From the IMG/VR virus record IMGVR_UViG_3300027608_000123, positions 1-28,094 of that record: DNA of 28,094 bases; one strand, written 5' to 3'. How positions within the stretch are numbered: position 1 is the stretch's first letter; every line of letters starts with the position of its first letter. Under the pieces are notes generated by a model, which ran no database searches, was not told the origin of the DNA, and saw only the letters and a list, made by a program, of their open reading frames with translations. Source of the DNA: a virus. The position numbers and the translations under genes were made by a program. Shown here one piece after another: positions 1 to 9,100 of the stretch.

Positions 1-100
1 CAGTTAAAATGAATGGCGAACCATCAGCTTGATCCAAAGAAATGGACGTATTAAAGTTTGAACCTTGTTCTAGAAATAATTCTTGGTAACCAGCTGGCAT
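1..100 (-). CDS. Partial virion structural protein (N-terminus only)
   Basis: An open frame starts at an ATG at 100..98 and runs off the left edge of the window, so only 33 residues are visible (MPAGYQELFLEQG...). An AAAGGGG Shine-Dalgarno lies about 7 bases before the ATG, and a perfect TATAAATA late-promoter box lies just upstream of that, which supports this start. The opening resembles a small family of structural or hypothetical proteins that I recall next to tail-fibre genes in T4-like cyanophages; that is recognition from memory, not a search. Its position directly after two fibre genes fits a virion role. The function is unknown and the rest of the gene is outside the window. Confidence 0.6.
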   Translation of the reverse strand, partial: MPAGYQELFLEQGSNFNTSISLDQADGSPFILT

Positions 101-106
101 TATTTA

Positions 107-128
107 ACCCCTTTTGAAGGTATTTATA
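107..128 (-). promoter_or_regulatory. Late promoter box and ribosome binding site for the leftmost gene
   Basis: Reading the minus strand, TATAAATA (128..121) matches the T4 late -10 consensus at all eight positions. An AAAGGGG ribosome binding site (113..107) follows, then the ATG at 100. A start of transcription 6-7 bases after the box would give a short leader that still carries the Shine-Dalgarno, so the arrangement is coherent. No -35 element is expected for T4-type late promoters, which rely on the phage sigma factor gp55 and the sliding clamp. Confidence 0.65.
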
Positions 129-163
129 CTCAAAGGAAATGATAAAAAGTAAATTCGTTTTTT

Positions 164-213
164 GGACTTTTGCATCTGTCGGAGAAAATTCTTGGGCCGG
201 AACGCAAAAATTC
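164..213 (-). repeat. Conserved 50-bp intergenic element, copy 1
   Basis: This non-coding stretch lies between the stop of the S74 fibre gene (225) and the late promoter at 121-128. On the minus strand it holds the blocks CGTTCCGGCC, AAGAATTTTCTCC and CAAAAGTCC. It matches 22001-22050 at 46 of 50 positions in the same orientation; three of the four differences are transitions. Weaker similarity continues on both sides, for example the agtaaa at 149-154. An AT-only inverted repeat (about 206-220) sits next to it, just past the upstream stop codon. No strong GC-rich hairpin is visible, so neither a terminator nor a structured RNA can be claimed. Confidence 0.75.
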
Positions 214-224
214 GAAATTTGTAG

Positions 225-1523
225 TTAAATACTATTTTTCAATTCTTTAACTTCTGCACGTAATTCTTTGATACCTTCGATTAATAATGGAACTAATTTT
301 TCGTAATGTACTGTTAAATATTTATTGTTGATTGGTGCAGGTACAACTATGTCACAGTCAGGAAGTTGTTTTTGAACTTGTTGTGCAGACACACCAACTT
401 GACGATGTTTCGTATACCCCAATAATTCTGCTAATTCATTTTCTTCATAATAGAAACCACTTAGTTCATCAATTTTGTCTAGTGCATTTTCAATATTACC
501 AAGTTTAGTTTTTAATCTATCATCAGAATATCCCGCAGTAACACCACCTGACGCACGAATTTCTCCGGTTATAGTACTGGCTGCAACACCAATGCCTAAT
601 GAGTTAAATTGAGTATTTGAAGTAGTAGCAATTCCTTGGGGAGGAGAATATGTAGCCGGTTTATTCAAAATCTGTGCGAGGCCGCTGGTAGCATTAAAAT
701 CAGCATTTACTGGCGCTGTTATCGTAGGTCTTCCAGACAAATCTCCGTATTCTCCAGTTGTTGCAACACTCGCTAAACCAGAAACTGCACCAGCACCAAT
801 TGCAATGCTAGTTGCCGATGCAGCTGTGACTCTACCTTTTGCATCTACTGTAATTGTAGGAACTGCTGAAGCTGTACCATACGTTGTTGCGATTACACCA
901 GAATCGGCCAATCGTGCAGTGTTTAATGTACCAGCAATAATAAAATTAGCATTTGTTGTATCTGTAGTTGCTGAGGCTGCTAATCCTGAAACTGCACCAG
1001 AAGCAATTGCGATTGCAACATTAGATGCGCTAGTTATTCTGCCTTTTGCATCAACAGTTACTCGACTAACACTTGAAGCTGTACCATACGTTGTTGCGCT
1101 TACACCAGAATCGGCCAATCGTGCAGTGTTTAATGTACCAGCAATAATAAAATTAGCATTTGTTGTATCTGTAGTTGCTGAGGCTGCAAATGTTGGATAA
1201 CCAGTAATTTGTGCTGTTGTGATTTGTATTGGAACGTTTGCGGCGGATTTAATTCGACCTTTAGCATCCGTAACAATTGCAATAGCAGTATTTGTATTGC
1301 CTCTACCAGCACTTGCGGTTAAATCTGCTTGTGCTGGTAATCTTGCATCCGCCAAAGTACCAGAACCTAATTGGCTTGTATCAATACTGATGTTATTATT
1401 TCCCGCACTAACAATTCTACCCTGTGCATCAACAACTATTGATAAAGAAACTGAAGCACTACCATAATATCCTGATGTTACAGCTGTATTTGCTAGTACT
1501 GACGGCGTAATCTTTGTTGTCAT
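225..1523 (-). CDS. Tail fibre protein with C-terminal S74 intramolecular chaperone
   Basis: This 432-residue protein is built mostly of fibre-like repeats with the motif VDAKGRI(T/V)SA followed by NTARLADSGV. Two copies of one 69-residue unit (around residues 113-219) are almost identical. The last ~100 residues are an S74 peptidase, the chaperone domain of endosialidase-type fibres: SDDRLK starts at S333, VGVSAQ is near 376-381, and a coiled-coil tail (EKLVPLLIEGIKELRAEVKEL) closes the protein. In this family the domain trimerises the fibre and then usually cuts itself off at the conserved Ser. The start codon overlaps the upstream fibre stop as ATGA, which suggests translational coupling. 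It probably acts at the distal end of the tail in host recognition. The receptor cannot be inferred. The protein is short for a complete long fibre and may be an accessory or tip subunit. Confidence 0.8.
   Translation of the reverse strand: MTTKITPSVLANTAVTSGYYGSASVSLSIVVDAQGRIVSAGNNNISIDTSQLGSGTLADARLPAQADLTASAGRGNTNTAIAIVTDAKGRIKSAANVPIQITTAQITGYPTFAASATTDTTNANFIIAGTLNTARLADSGVSATTYGTASSVSRVTVDAKGRITSASNVAIAIASGAVSGLAASATTDTTNANFIIAGTLNTARLADSGVIATTYGTASAVPTITVDAKGRVTAASATSIAIGAGAVSGLASVATTGEYGDLSGRPTITAPVNADFNATSGLAQILNKPATYSPPQGIATTSNTQFNSLGIGVAASTITGEIRASGGVTAGYSDDRLKTKLGNIENALDKIDELSGFYYEENELAELLGYTKHRQVGVSAQQVQKQLPDCDIVVPAPINNKYLTVHYEKLVPLLIEGIKELRAEVKELKNSI
867..1187. repeat. 114-bp direct repeat, two copies, inside the short fibre gene
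   Basis: Positions 867-980 and 1074-1187 are identical except for one base (A versus C in gcgAtta/gcgCtta). The offset is 207 bases, exactly 69 codons, so the reading frame is kept. The intervening spacer has diverged more. This pattern points to a recent duplication or gene conversion in the fibre shaft. Confidence 0.9.
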
Positions 1524-4500
1524 TTAATTTGTCCCTTTAATGTTTCCATCTGAGCCTTTAATTCTTCAATTTCTTTTTCGGAATCAAGAACTCGCTGTGC
1601 AAGTTTTATACAAGCTACTAAAGCTGCATTTCCATATGCAACAGATAATTTACCTTCTGCATCTTCCATAATAGCGTGTTCAAGTAATGGACGCAAAGAT
1701 TGTGCTGAAACACCAACTTGTGTAATCTCTTGGTCTGTACGGTCATAGATACCATGTTTAACTTCTGCAAGTTTATCGACAAAGTTTTCTGGAAGTTCAC
1801 GCCAATTTTTCTTTACACGTTCATCTGAAAAAGCGGTGATATTACCAAGTACGGTTAAAGCACTAGTTGAACCTTTAAATAGAGCAATTTCAGTGCCTTT
1901 ACCATTTCCGACACGAAAATCTCTAAAATAAGCAAGCGCATCGTTATAACCACGATAGTTGATCCACATATCAGCATCATTTGCCGCAGAACCAAATCCA
2001 CTATTTAAAGTATTAGCGTTAGTTGGTGAAATATAAATGTTTGAAGAACCGTATAAAGAAGCAGCACTAATACCCCAATTGCCTGAAGCACCTGTTCCTG
2101 TCAGTGTTGGTGCATATGTATTGTAGTTGCTTGAATTTAAATATGTCACCCAAGCGCCATAAACTCCAGCACTTATGTTTCTGGTTCTAAGTGCGTTTGC
2201 ATTATCTTCCCAACCCCATGCAACCTGTGTTCCCCATGCATTAGTTGCGTTGGTGTGTCTGAAATTCTCTTGGAACCACCATCCTGCGGTAGGAGCGTTA
2301 GTGCCTCCATTAACATCTCCAGCAATTTTCACACTACCAGCAAGAGTGTTTGTAAAATCTGTATTCCAATTACCAGAAAAAATTTGTGTTTTATTATTAC
2401 TATACTCAGAATAAGTAGATGTACCACCATTAGCCGGTGCAGAACCTGCTGTTGTTGCATAACTAACACTTTTAACAGAGTCTGCTGTGTTATCAACGCT
2501 ACCTAAACCAACCTCAGACTTTGTGTATGAAGGTTTTGCAGCTGTTTTTGCCCATGCATATACGTCTGTTGCTGGTGCTCCACCCGCTGTTGCAGCATAA
2601 CTAACACTCAATGAAGTGGTTTGATATGTACGTAGGTTTGCACTGGTGCCTGTATCAATTGATCCCAAAACATAAGTTGGACTTGCTGTAACTTTTTCAT
2701 GTGCTGAAGTGTTAATATATTTAACACTTGTGTTGCCCGTTGCATCTGTACGAACAATAGTATTTGCACTTTGGTTTCTTCCCTCACTACCGTATGCTTG
2801 TACAGATAAACCACCAGCTGTAACTGCATTTCCATCAATAGATACACCACTTAATGTTTGTGAAGCAGATCCACGATTCAATGCAATTCCAGTTGTACCC
2901 ACATATACTGTGGAGTTCGCAAGTGTTGTACTTGGAATTGTACCAAGAGATAGTTTATTCGCAGATAACGATGTTATAAATGATGGATTCGCATAATCCA
3001 CTGTTGAATATAAACCATTTGTTACTGTGCCTGCATTACCTGTTATACTCTGTGTAACTGTATAACCCGCATTTGCTCTTGCCGACACAAAACTGGTTGT
3101 TGCAAAAGAAGTGTTTGAGATTGCAGTTGGCATAGTCAAACCAATAACATCTCCAACGAATGTACCGCCACTTTTTGGCATCTTTCTAGATTCTATGTCA
3201 TCAATCGCAAGTTGAATTGTGGTTGCGCCTGCGTCAATAGAACCAGTTCTTGGTCCGTATGTGATATTGTTTGCATAATACTCATATGTTGTATAACCAT
3301 CAACTTCAACTAAAATAGTATCACCAGTATAAGGTGCTGTAGACATTGTAACTTTTGGCAACAGTGGGTTGCTGTTGTTTAGTGTGTATTCAGATTCTAA
3401 TTGTCGAACACCGTTGATGTATATTCTTACTTGGTTTGCTTGACTGAACGTTGGTGTTGCGAACAGTGTTGTCGTTGAATCGCCCGAATATGACAATCGA
3501 CTTGATGTTATTCTTGTACCAGGTGTTGCACCGCCGCCACCTCCCGTGCCGGCTGAAGTCCAATAGTAATTACCTGCGCCGGCAGTTGCAAGAACATAAC
3601 CAGAAGTACCTGCACCTCCTGTTGCAGCTCGAACCATATTGTCAAATGATGATGATAGTGAGGTGTAACCTGTACCACCATATGGTGCAGTCAAAGGACT
3701 TGTTAATGATAAAGCAGCAAAAGTTGGTGAAGCACCAACTTGTAAATCTTGTGAAGTGCTAACTGCAAATGTATTTGATGAAGTTGCATAAAAAACAATA
3801 CCATTATTACTCTTAAGTGTCAATGAAGCATCAGTTGGTGATACAGAACCGGTTGTACCTTTAATTTGACTTGTTGCTGAATTTGCTTTGTTAAAAGCAC
3901 TATTTGCGTGATTAAAAGCTGGTAGAATTTGTGGAGCAACATTGTTTGCCGCTTCAAATGAAGCATTAGCGTGTGCAAAAGCAGTATTTGCAAATAAACC
4001 ACTGATGTTCTGTGATGTATAAGATGAATTGGCTCTAACAAAAGCACCATTCGCAAACGAATCTGCTGTATCAATACGTTCTTTTAAGAAAGTATTTGCT
4101 GTTTGAATGTTGTTATTTAATGTATTTGCAGCTGCTGAAGAAGCGGCTAAAATTGTACTTGTTGATGTTGTTGAACCACTGATTTGTTGTTCTGTAATGA
4201 TTCTATAATAGTCGCCTACTGTTGTAACGTCTTTGATATCAAAATAATCTTGTGCCTCATTCCAACGAATTTGTGCATTTGCAAAAACGGAATTTGCTAA
4301 TTGTAATGCATTATTTGTTCTATAAACAGTATAATAAGATGTTCGATTTGGTTGATTAGAACTTAAAATGAATTCATTTATGTTATAAACTGTTTTTCCA
4401 TTGATAACAAAATTACCACCAACAGAGAAATTATTTTCTACCTCAAGACTACTAAAAAATGCTGAAGCATCATTTGCATCAATTAAATTTGTAACTGTAA

Positions 4501-5971
4501 TAGTTGGTGTCCAAACAATATTATTTGCATATAATGTGTTTGAACGCACCGTATCAGAAGCAAAAGAATTCGTTGTGCGAGAATAGGTGTTTGCTAATAA
4601 GATATTTGTGGATGTTGTACCAGTAACAGACATTGTTCTGGTATTGGCTACACTATTTGCTTGTAATGTGTCTGTGTATGTGGTGTTGAATATTGATATA
4701 CTTGCAGTATTAACTGAACTATTTGCTTGTAATGTGTCGGTGAATGTTGTACCAGTAACAGACATTGTTCTGGTATTGGCTACACTATTTGCTTGTAATG
4801 TGTCTGTAGATGTTGTATCAGTAACAGACATTGTTCTGGTGTTGGCTGAAGTATTAGATTGCAAACTATTTGTGAATGTCGTACCGGTGACCGACATTGT
4901 TCTGGTATTGGCTGAAGTATTTGCTTGTAATGTGTCAGTAAAAGATGTTCCTGTCACCGATAATGTTGTTGTATTTACTAAATTATTGGCTTGTAATGTG
5001 TCAGTAAAAGATGTTCCTGTCACCGATAAAGTTTCTGTATTAACTGTAGCATTAGCTTGTAAAACATTTGTAAAAGTATTACCAGTTACAGATAAAGTTT
5101 CTGTATTAACTGTAGCATTAGCCTGAACACTATTTGCATATAGAGTCCACATAATACTTGCATTAGAAGTGTTTGTTGAACTATTTGCTTGCAAAAAATT
5201 TGTGTAAGTTGTATTTACAACAGACAGAATTGAAGTATTTACAGAAGTATTAGATTGCAAACTATTTGTGAATGTCGTACCGGTGACCGACATTGTTCTG
5301 GTATTGGCTGAAGTATTTGCTTGTAAAACATTTGTATGAGTTGTACCACTAACCGATGCTTCTGCGGTAAGTATTTCATTATTAGACTTTAAGGTTTGTG
5401 TCAACACATATGTATTGGCTTGCACATAATTTGTGTAAATTGAACTATTCGCAACAGCAACATCGGTTAAAATGCTAGTGTTGGCTTGAAGTTTATTTGC
5501 ATAAACACTGTGTACAATAGATGCGCTTGTTGTATTAACTGTATTATTTGCTTGTAGTGTTCTTGTAATTGTTCCATAAGAAACTGCAACATTACCACCA
5601 ATTACTGCATTATTTGCAACAATAAATGAGTTACCTGAACCTAAAACTTCTAAAGTTTTGCCAACATTTGCATTGCCGGTTGTTGCAAGACTTAATGTTG
5701 AATTTGTGAAATAAGCTTGACCTTGTACATCTAAATTTTTCTCTATTAATGCGTAGGAACCAATACCTTGTACTATCAAAGCCTTCTGTACAATTACATT
5801 ACCGTTTGACTGTAATGCACTTTTTGTTGATTCTGAAAGATATAATGTACCAGAATCTTTACTGTAATCGTCTTTACCTAAAGTGTTATTCTCAGCAATC
5901 AAAGCATCTGTCGCAACCATCCAATCACCGAATGTGTTGGCATAACTTAATGTGGTAACTGTATTAGCCAT
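1520..5971 (-). CDS. Long tail fibre protein with S74 chaperone domain
   Basis: A 1483-residue fibre. An N-terminal section of ~135 residues may attach it to the tail. It is followed by about 16 copies of a 22-residue repeat anchored on LQAN (residues ~138-460). Next come a short ANSAF-type stretch like that in the 796-residue fibre-like protein (~625-690), a glycine-rich linker, and shaft modules with NQVRIYINGVRQLES, KSGGTFVGDV and GLGSVDNTADS, all common in phage fibres. A probable tip section contains GWWFQENFRH and WGTQVAWGW. The last ~100 residues are an S74 chaperone: SDERVKKN with S1382, VGVSAQSL at 1420-1427, and a terminal coiled coil. By family analogy it is a trimer whose chaperone is removed by self-cleavage before S1382. 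The start has an AAAGG Shine-Dalgarno overlapping the stop of the small coiled-coil gene. It is the best candidate for the main host-range fibre. T4 gp37-like function is inferred from architecture, not from alignable sequence. Confidence 0.85.
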   Translation of the reverse strand: MANTVTTLSYANTFGDWMVATDALIAENNTLGKDDYSKDSGTLYLSESTKSALQSNGNVIVQKALIVQGIGSYALIEKNLDVQGQAYFTNSTLSLATTGNANVGKTLEVLGSGNSFIVANNAVIGGNVAVSYGTITRTLQANNTVNTTSASIVHSVYANKLQANTSILTDVAVANSSIYTNYVQANTYVLTQTLKSNNEILTAEASVSGTTHTNVLQANTSANTRTMSVTGTTFTNSLQSNTSVNTSILSVVNTTYTNFLQANSSTNTSNASIMWTLYANSVQANATVNTETLSVTGNTFTNVLQANATVNTETLSVTGTSFTDTLQANNLVNTTTLSVTGTSFTDTLQANTSANTRTMSVTGTTFTNSLQSNTSANTRTMSVTDTTSTDTLQANSVANTRTMSVTGTTFTDTLQANSSVNTASISIFNTTYTDTLQANSVANTRTMSVTGTTSTNILLANTYSRTTNSFASDTVRSNTLYANNIVWTPTITVTNLIDANDASAFFSSLEVENNFSVGGNFVINGKTVYNINEFILSSNQPNRTSYYTVYRTNNALQLANSVFANAQIRWNEAQDYFDIKDVTTVGDYYRIITEQQISGSTTSTSTILAASSAAANTLNNNIQTANTFLKERIDTADSFANGAFVRANSSYTSQNISGLFANTAFAHANASFEAANNVAPQILPAFNHANSAFNKANSATSQIKGTTGSVSPTDASLTLKSNNGIVFYATSSNTFAVSTSQDLQVGASPTFAALSLTSPLTAPYGGTGYTSLSSSFDNMVRAATGGAGTSGYVLATAGAGNYYWTSAGTGGGGGATPGTRITSSRLSYSGDSTTTLFATPTFSQANQVRIYINGVRQLESEYTLNNSNPLLPKVTMSTAPYTGDTILVEVDGYTTYEYYANNITYGPRTGSIDAGATTIQLAIDDIESRKMPKSGGTFVGDVIGLTMPTAISNTSFATTSFVSARANAGYTVTQSITGNAGTVTNGLYSTVDYANPSFITSLSANKLSLGTIPSTTLANSTVYVGTTGIALNRGSASQTLSGVSIDGNAVTAGGLSVQAYGSEGRNQSANTIVRTDATGNTSVKYINTSAHEKVTASPTYVLGSIDTGTSANLRTYQTTSLSVSYAATAGGAPATDVYAWAKTAAKPSYTKSEVGLGSVDNTADSVKSVSYATTAGSAPANGGTSTYSEYSNNKTQIFSGNWNTDFTNTLAGSVKIAGDVNGGTNAPTAGWWFQENFRHTNATNAWGTQVAWGWEDNANALRTRNISAGVYGAWVTYLNSSNYNTYAPTLTGTGASGNWGISAASLYGSSNIYISPTNANTLNSGFGSAANDADMWINYRGYNDALAYFRDFRVGNGKGTEIALFKGSTSALTVLGNITAFSDERVKKNWRELPENFVDKLAEVKHGIYDRTDQEITQVGVSAQSLRPLLEHAIMEDAEGKLSVAYGNAALVACIKLAQRVLDSEKEIEELKAQMETLKGQIK
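4588..5560. repeat. 22-codon tandem repeats of the long tail fibre
   Basis: About 16 units of 66 bp encode variants of NTxTLSVTGTTFTDxLQAN. Some stretches are identical over long lengths: 4612-4675 equals 4744-4807 (64 bp, two units apart), and 4848-4930 equals 5244-5326 (83 bp, six units apart). Every offset is a multiple of 66, so recombination between copies would keep the frame and change only the shaft length. Confidence 0.88.
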
Positions 5972-5972
5972 T

Positions 5973-6194
5973 TTAACCTTTTTCTAATAGTTTTATTATC
6001 AAACTTTTTATTTCCGTCAAATCTTCTTTGAGTTCTTTAATTTCCGATTTAACATTATTTATTTCTTCTTTTTGAGACTCCAATAATCGGCGCCTGTTTA
6101 AGTACGTTTCCAATCCATTTTTATCTTGGTTTATGATTGCACCATTTCTGGTATCTCTAACCAATTTTGTTCCTTCAACTCTCAAATATGTCAT
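5973..6194 (-). CDS. Small coiled-coil protein between the DUF4815 and fibre genes
   Basis: A 73-residue protein. Its N-terminal half (TKLVRDTRNGAIINQDKNGL) looks like a short globular or binding segment. Its C-terminal half, from about residue 35, is a heptad-like coiled coil rich in E, K, I and L (EEINNVKSEIKELKEDLTEIKSLI). It starts 2 bases after the DUF4815 stop, and the long fibre starts 1 base after its own stop, so it belongs to the same transcription unit. I recall similar small proteins at this place in marine T4-like phages, but no function. A connector or assembly factor for the fibre is a guess from position and coiled coil only. Confidence 0.7.
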   Translation of the reverse strand: MTYLRVEGTKLVRDTRNGAIINQDKNGLETYLNRRRLLESQKEEINNVKSEIKELKEDLTEIKSLIIKLLEKG

Positions 6195-6196
6195 AT

Positions 6197-9100
6197 TTAA
6201 CCAAGCACACTATTGATATTTGAAGGTAGAGCAATACATCTCATATCTGTTAGGAATGGTACAGACGTTTTATCATTAGTTACTAAAACAATTTTAATTG
6301 CAAACTGATTGAATGCATTATATATTTGGCCATTATTTGTGGATTGGTAAGAAATATATCCTTGGTCAACACCGCCGGTACCTGGAGCAAACGTGAATTC
6401 ATTCAAATCATCTCTATTTTTAGAAAATAGTGTGTTTGAATTTTTTGTCTTAGTCATTAATTGCCAAGAACCGTCATCGAAACTTTGTGTGTCGTTTCTA
6501 TTTAATATTTTATAGTATACCAATATATCAGTATTAACTGGACGATATGCTGATATATACACACTCAAATCACCTGAGTCAAATCCTGCATCCAGTACAA
6601 CTTTCTTAGTTATATAACGTGTTGCTGCTGGCCCACCATTTTTTGATGTTTCTCCAGCAATAATTGCGGATGCACCTGATGCAGAACCTGATTCAGTAAC
6701 AATTGAAACCGTAGGTGTTTCAATGTATCCAGAACCTGTATTTGTAAAGTTAATTTCCGTAATTACACCACCAACGATAACTGGTGTGACATAAGCTTGT
6801 TGTCCGTTTTGACCCGTTGGTGCAGAAATGGAAACTGTTGTGTTACCTGTAGCGTATTGGGTACCACCAGAAACAATTGCAATTAAACTGTTTGATAATT
6901 CACAATTATTAATATTGTATTGTATTGCAAATAAAGATGTTCCTGCATCAGACAACATAGGAGACACTGCATCATCATCTGAAGATAATTGTGCATACAA
7001 TGAGAATGATGTGTCTGAATTTGCGTTCAACAATCTTTCACCCTGGTTATCATCCAAATGAATGTGGTCATACATTGTTGTTCCATATTTACCTGGATTG
7101 ATGTATTCTGCACTCGTTGAAGCACCGGTCTGTAATGTTGCACTATAATTATAATTAATTGAAGTTGATGATGGTATAAAATCTGTTGTTGTTACATTAA
7201 ATGCATCAATCAACGAATTAGTGTTTGTAACTGATCCGGTAGTATTAGTCATATTATTTGCATTACTGTAATAATCGACTTTATTTTCCAACAATGTTCT
7301 TTGTGGTAATTTTTTAGGAACAACCATTCTAATAGTAGGTGTTTTAGTTTTATCGAATTTAGCACGTTCAATCGTAAACATCATGCTTTGATTTTGGTCT
7401 GCGGTCCAAGTTTGTGAATTCTGTGATAAGAACAGAGCACCAATATATGGTGCTGCAGAAATTTTTGTAATTGAACTTGGATAAGGATCAGTTGAAAGAT
7501 TCTTAACAGATGATGCTAGTGCTGTGTCACCATTTGATGCTGTCCATAAATTATATTCATTTGAAGGAGATTTTACAATAAATGAATATAGTGTTCCGGC
7601 CTGAATATAAACTGGCGACTTGAATAAAAATTCTGTATAAGTTGTTGAATCTAGATATTGTGGTGTATCAGAAATTTTTATCTGAAATCCAGGTAAAGTA
7701 ACTATTGAATTATCCAATGTTACACCATTTGGATATCCGTTTAGTGTTCCAACAATAGAAAGTGTTACTGAAGCAGCATCTGTTGCTGGTTTTGAAGAAA
7801 AGAATAATCTAATAGAAGATATGTATGCACCATTGGGGTAATTTGCTTCATCGATAATAAATGTTTGTGCAACAGGATCATATGGTGTATAGAAAAAACT
7901 CTTAGTTACTTTTGCTTGTGTAGATTGAGTTACTACATCTCTCTTATTTACTTGTGTGAAAGTATCTTTTGCGCCTGCTGGAGATGCACCAAAATCAATA
8001 TTTTGTTTATTGGTTTGCAATCCTTGTGCATAGAAACTACCCTCTGCAAATGTTGTTATTGTTCCTTCATTACCGTTTATACGGTTATCCATGCGAAACA
8101 CTCTTGTGCCTGTATGGAATGTATTTGCTGGTACAGTAAATATACCATAGAAACTACCTTCTTCATTGGTTTCAAATGTGCCAATAGAATAAATGTCATT
8201 TACTGCACAAGTTATCGCTGTACCTAATGTTGCAACCTTTGTTTCTCCGTTATATGCAGTAATGGCTGCGTAATATCCTTGGCCAGTCCCTGAAGTTACA
8301 TATAAAGTTTGGCCAACATAAGTTGTATTTGAAGTAGTTGCTAATGATGAAAGTGTTATTGAAGTTGTACTACCAACAGTTCTAATTAGTCCACCAGAAT
8401 GTGTTTGACTATTAAAGGTTCCGTAAGCTGTTCTATTTTGATAAACACCATCACCATTGAAGTTTGCATTTTGTAATATAAGTCCGTTGTGGTATGTGGT
8501 TGTTTTTCCATCACCAGCAACATACAATCTCATGTTGTTTGTGGTTGGATAATCATATATTCCAATAACAACACCTGTTGGTGTAAATGTTCCGGATGAA
8601 AAATAACCAATAACATCATTTTGTTCAAATGTTCCAGTAACATTGGTTAATTCAATAATGTTTGTTTTTCTCACATAATTATCAACACCGATGGTATCAA
8701 AAAAACTAAAGACTTGAGTTTTATACAACATGTTTGTTGCGGTAATTGCAATTTCTTGTTTTCTCATCCAAGGAAGAATACTGATATCTGTCACATATCC
8801 ATTATTCAAAGAATATGTATTGTCCAACTGAGTATATTTACCTAATAGGTTATTTTGAGTTTGGTTGGCAACATTTGTATAAGTTGATGTTGTTGTTGTT
8901 TCCGTTACACGTTCTGTATATCCAACATTATTACCAAATGGACCATTAAAAGCACCATGGTTCGGAACATTTCTGGTAGATGAACCTGTTACAGCAGAAG
9001 TTGTTTTTAACAGAGTGCTTGTTCCAGACACTGTTTGCCAATCACCAGCACTCAGTGTATTTATTGTGTCTGAACCTTGCCATATGTGTAAATTAGGATC

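Noticed and set aside
805-1200. 131-residue plus-strand open frame opposite the short fibre
   Set aside because: It is an antisense shadow of the 69-codon fibre repeat, with a repetitive product, no Shine-Dalgarno, and direction against the transcription unit.
4587-5126. 179-residue plus-strand open frame opposite the long fibre repeats
   Set aside because: It mirrors the 22-codon repeat of the fibre on the other strand. The repeat period keeps the frame open; there is no ribosome binding site and its protein is a monotonous hydrophobic repeat.
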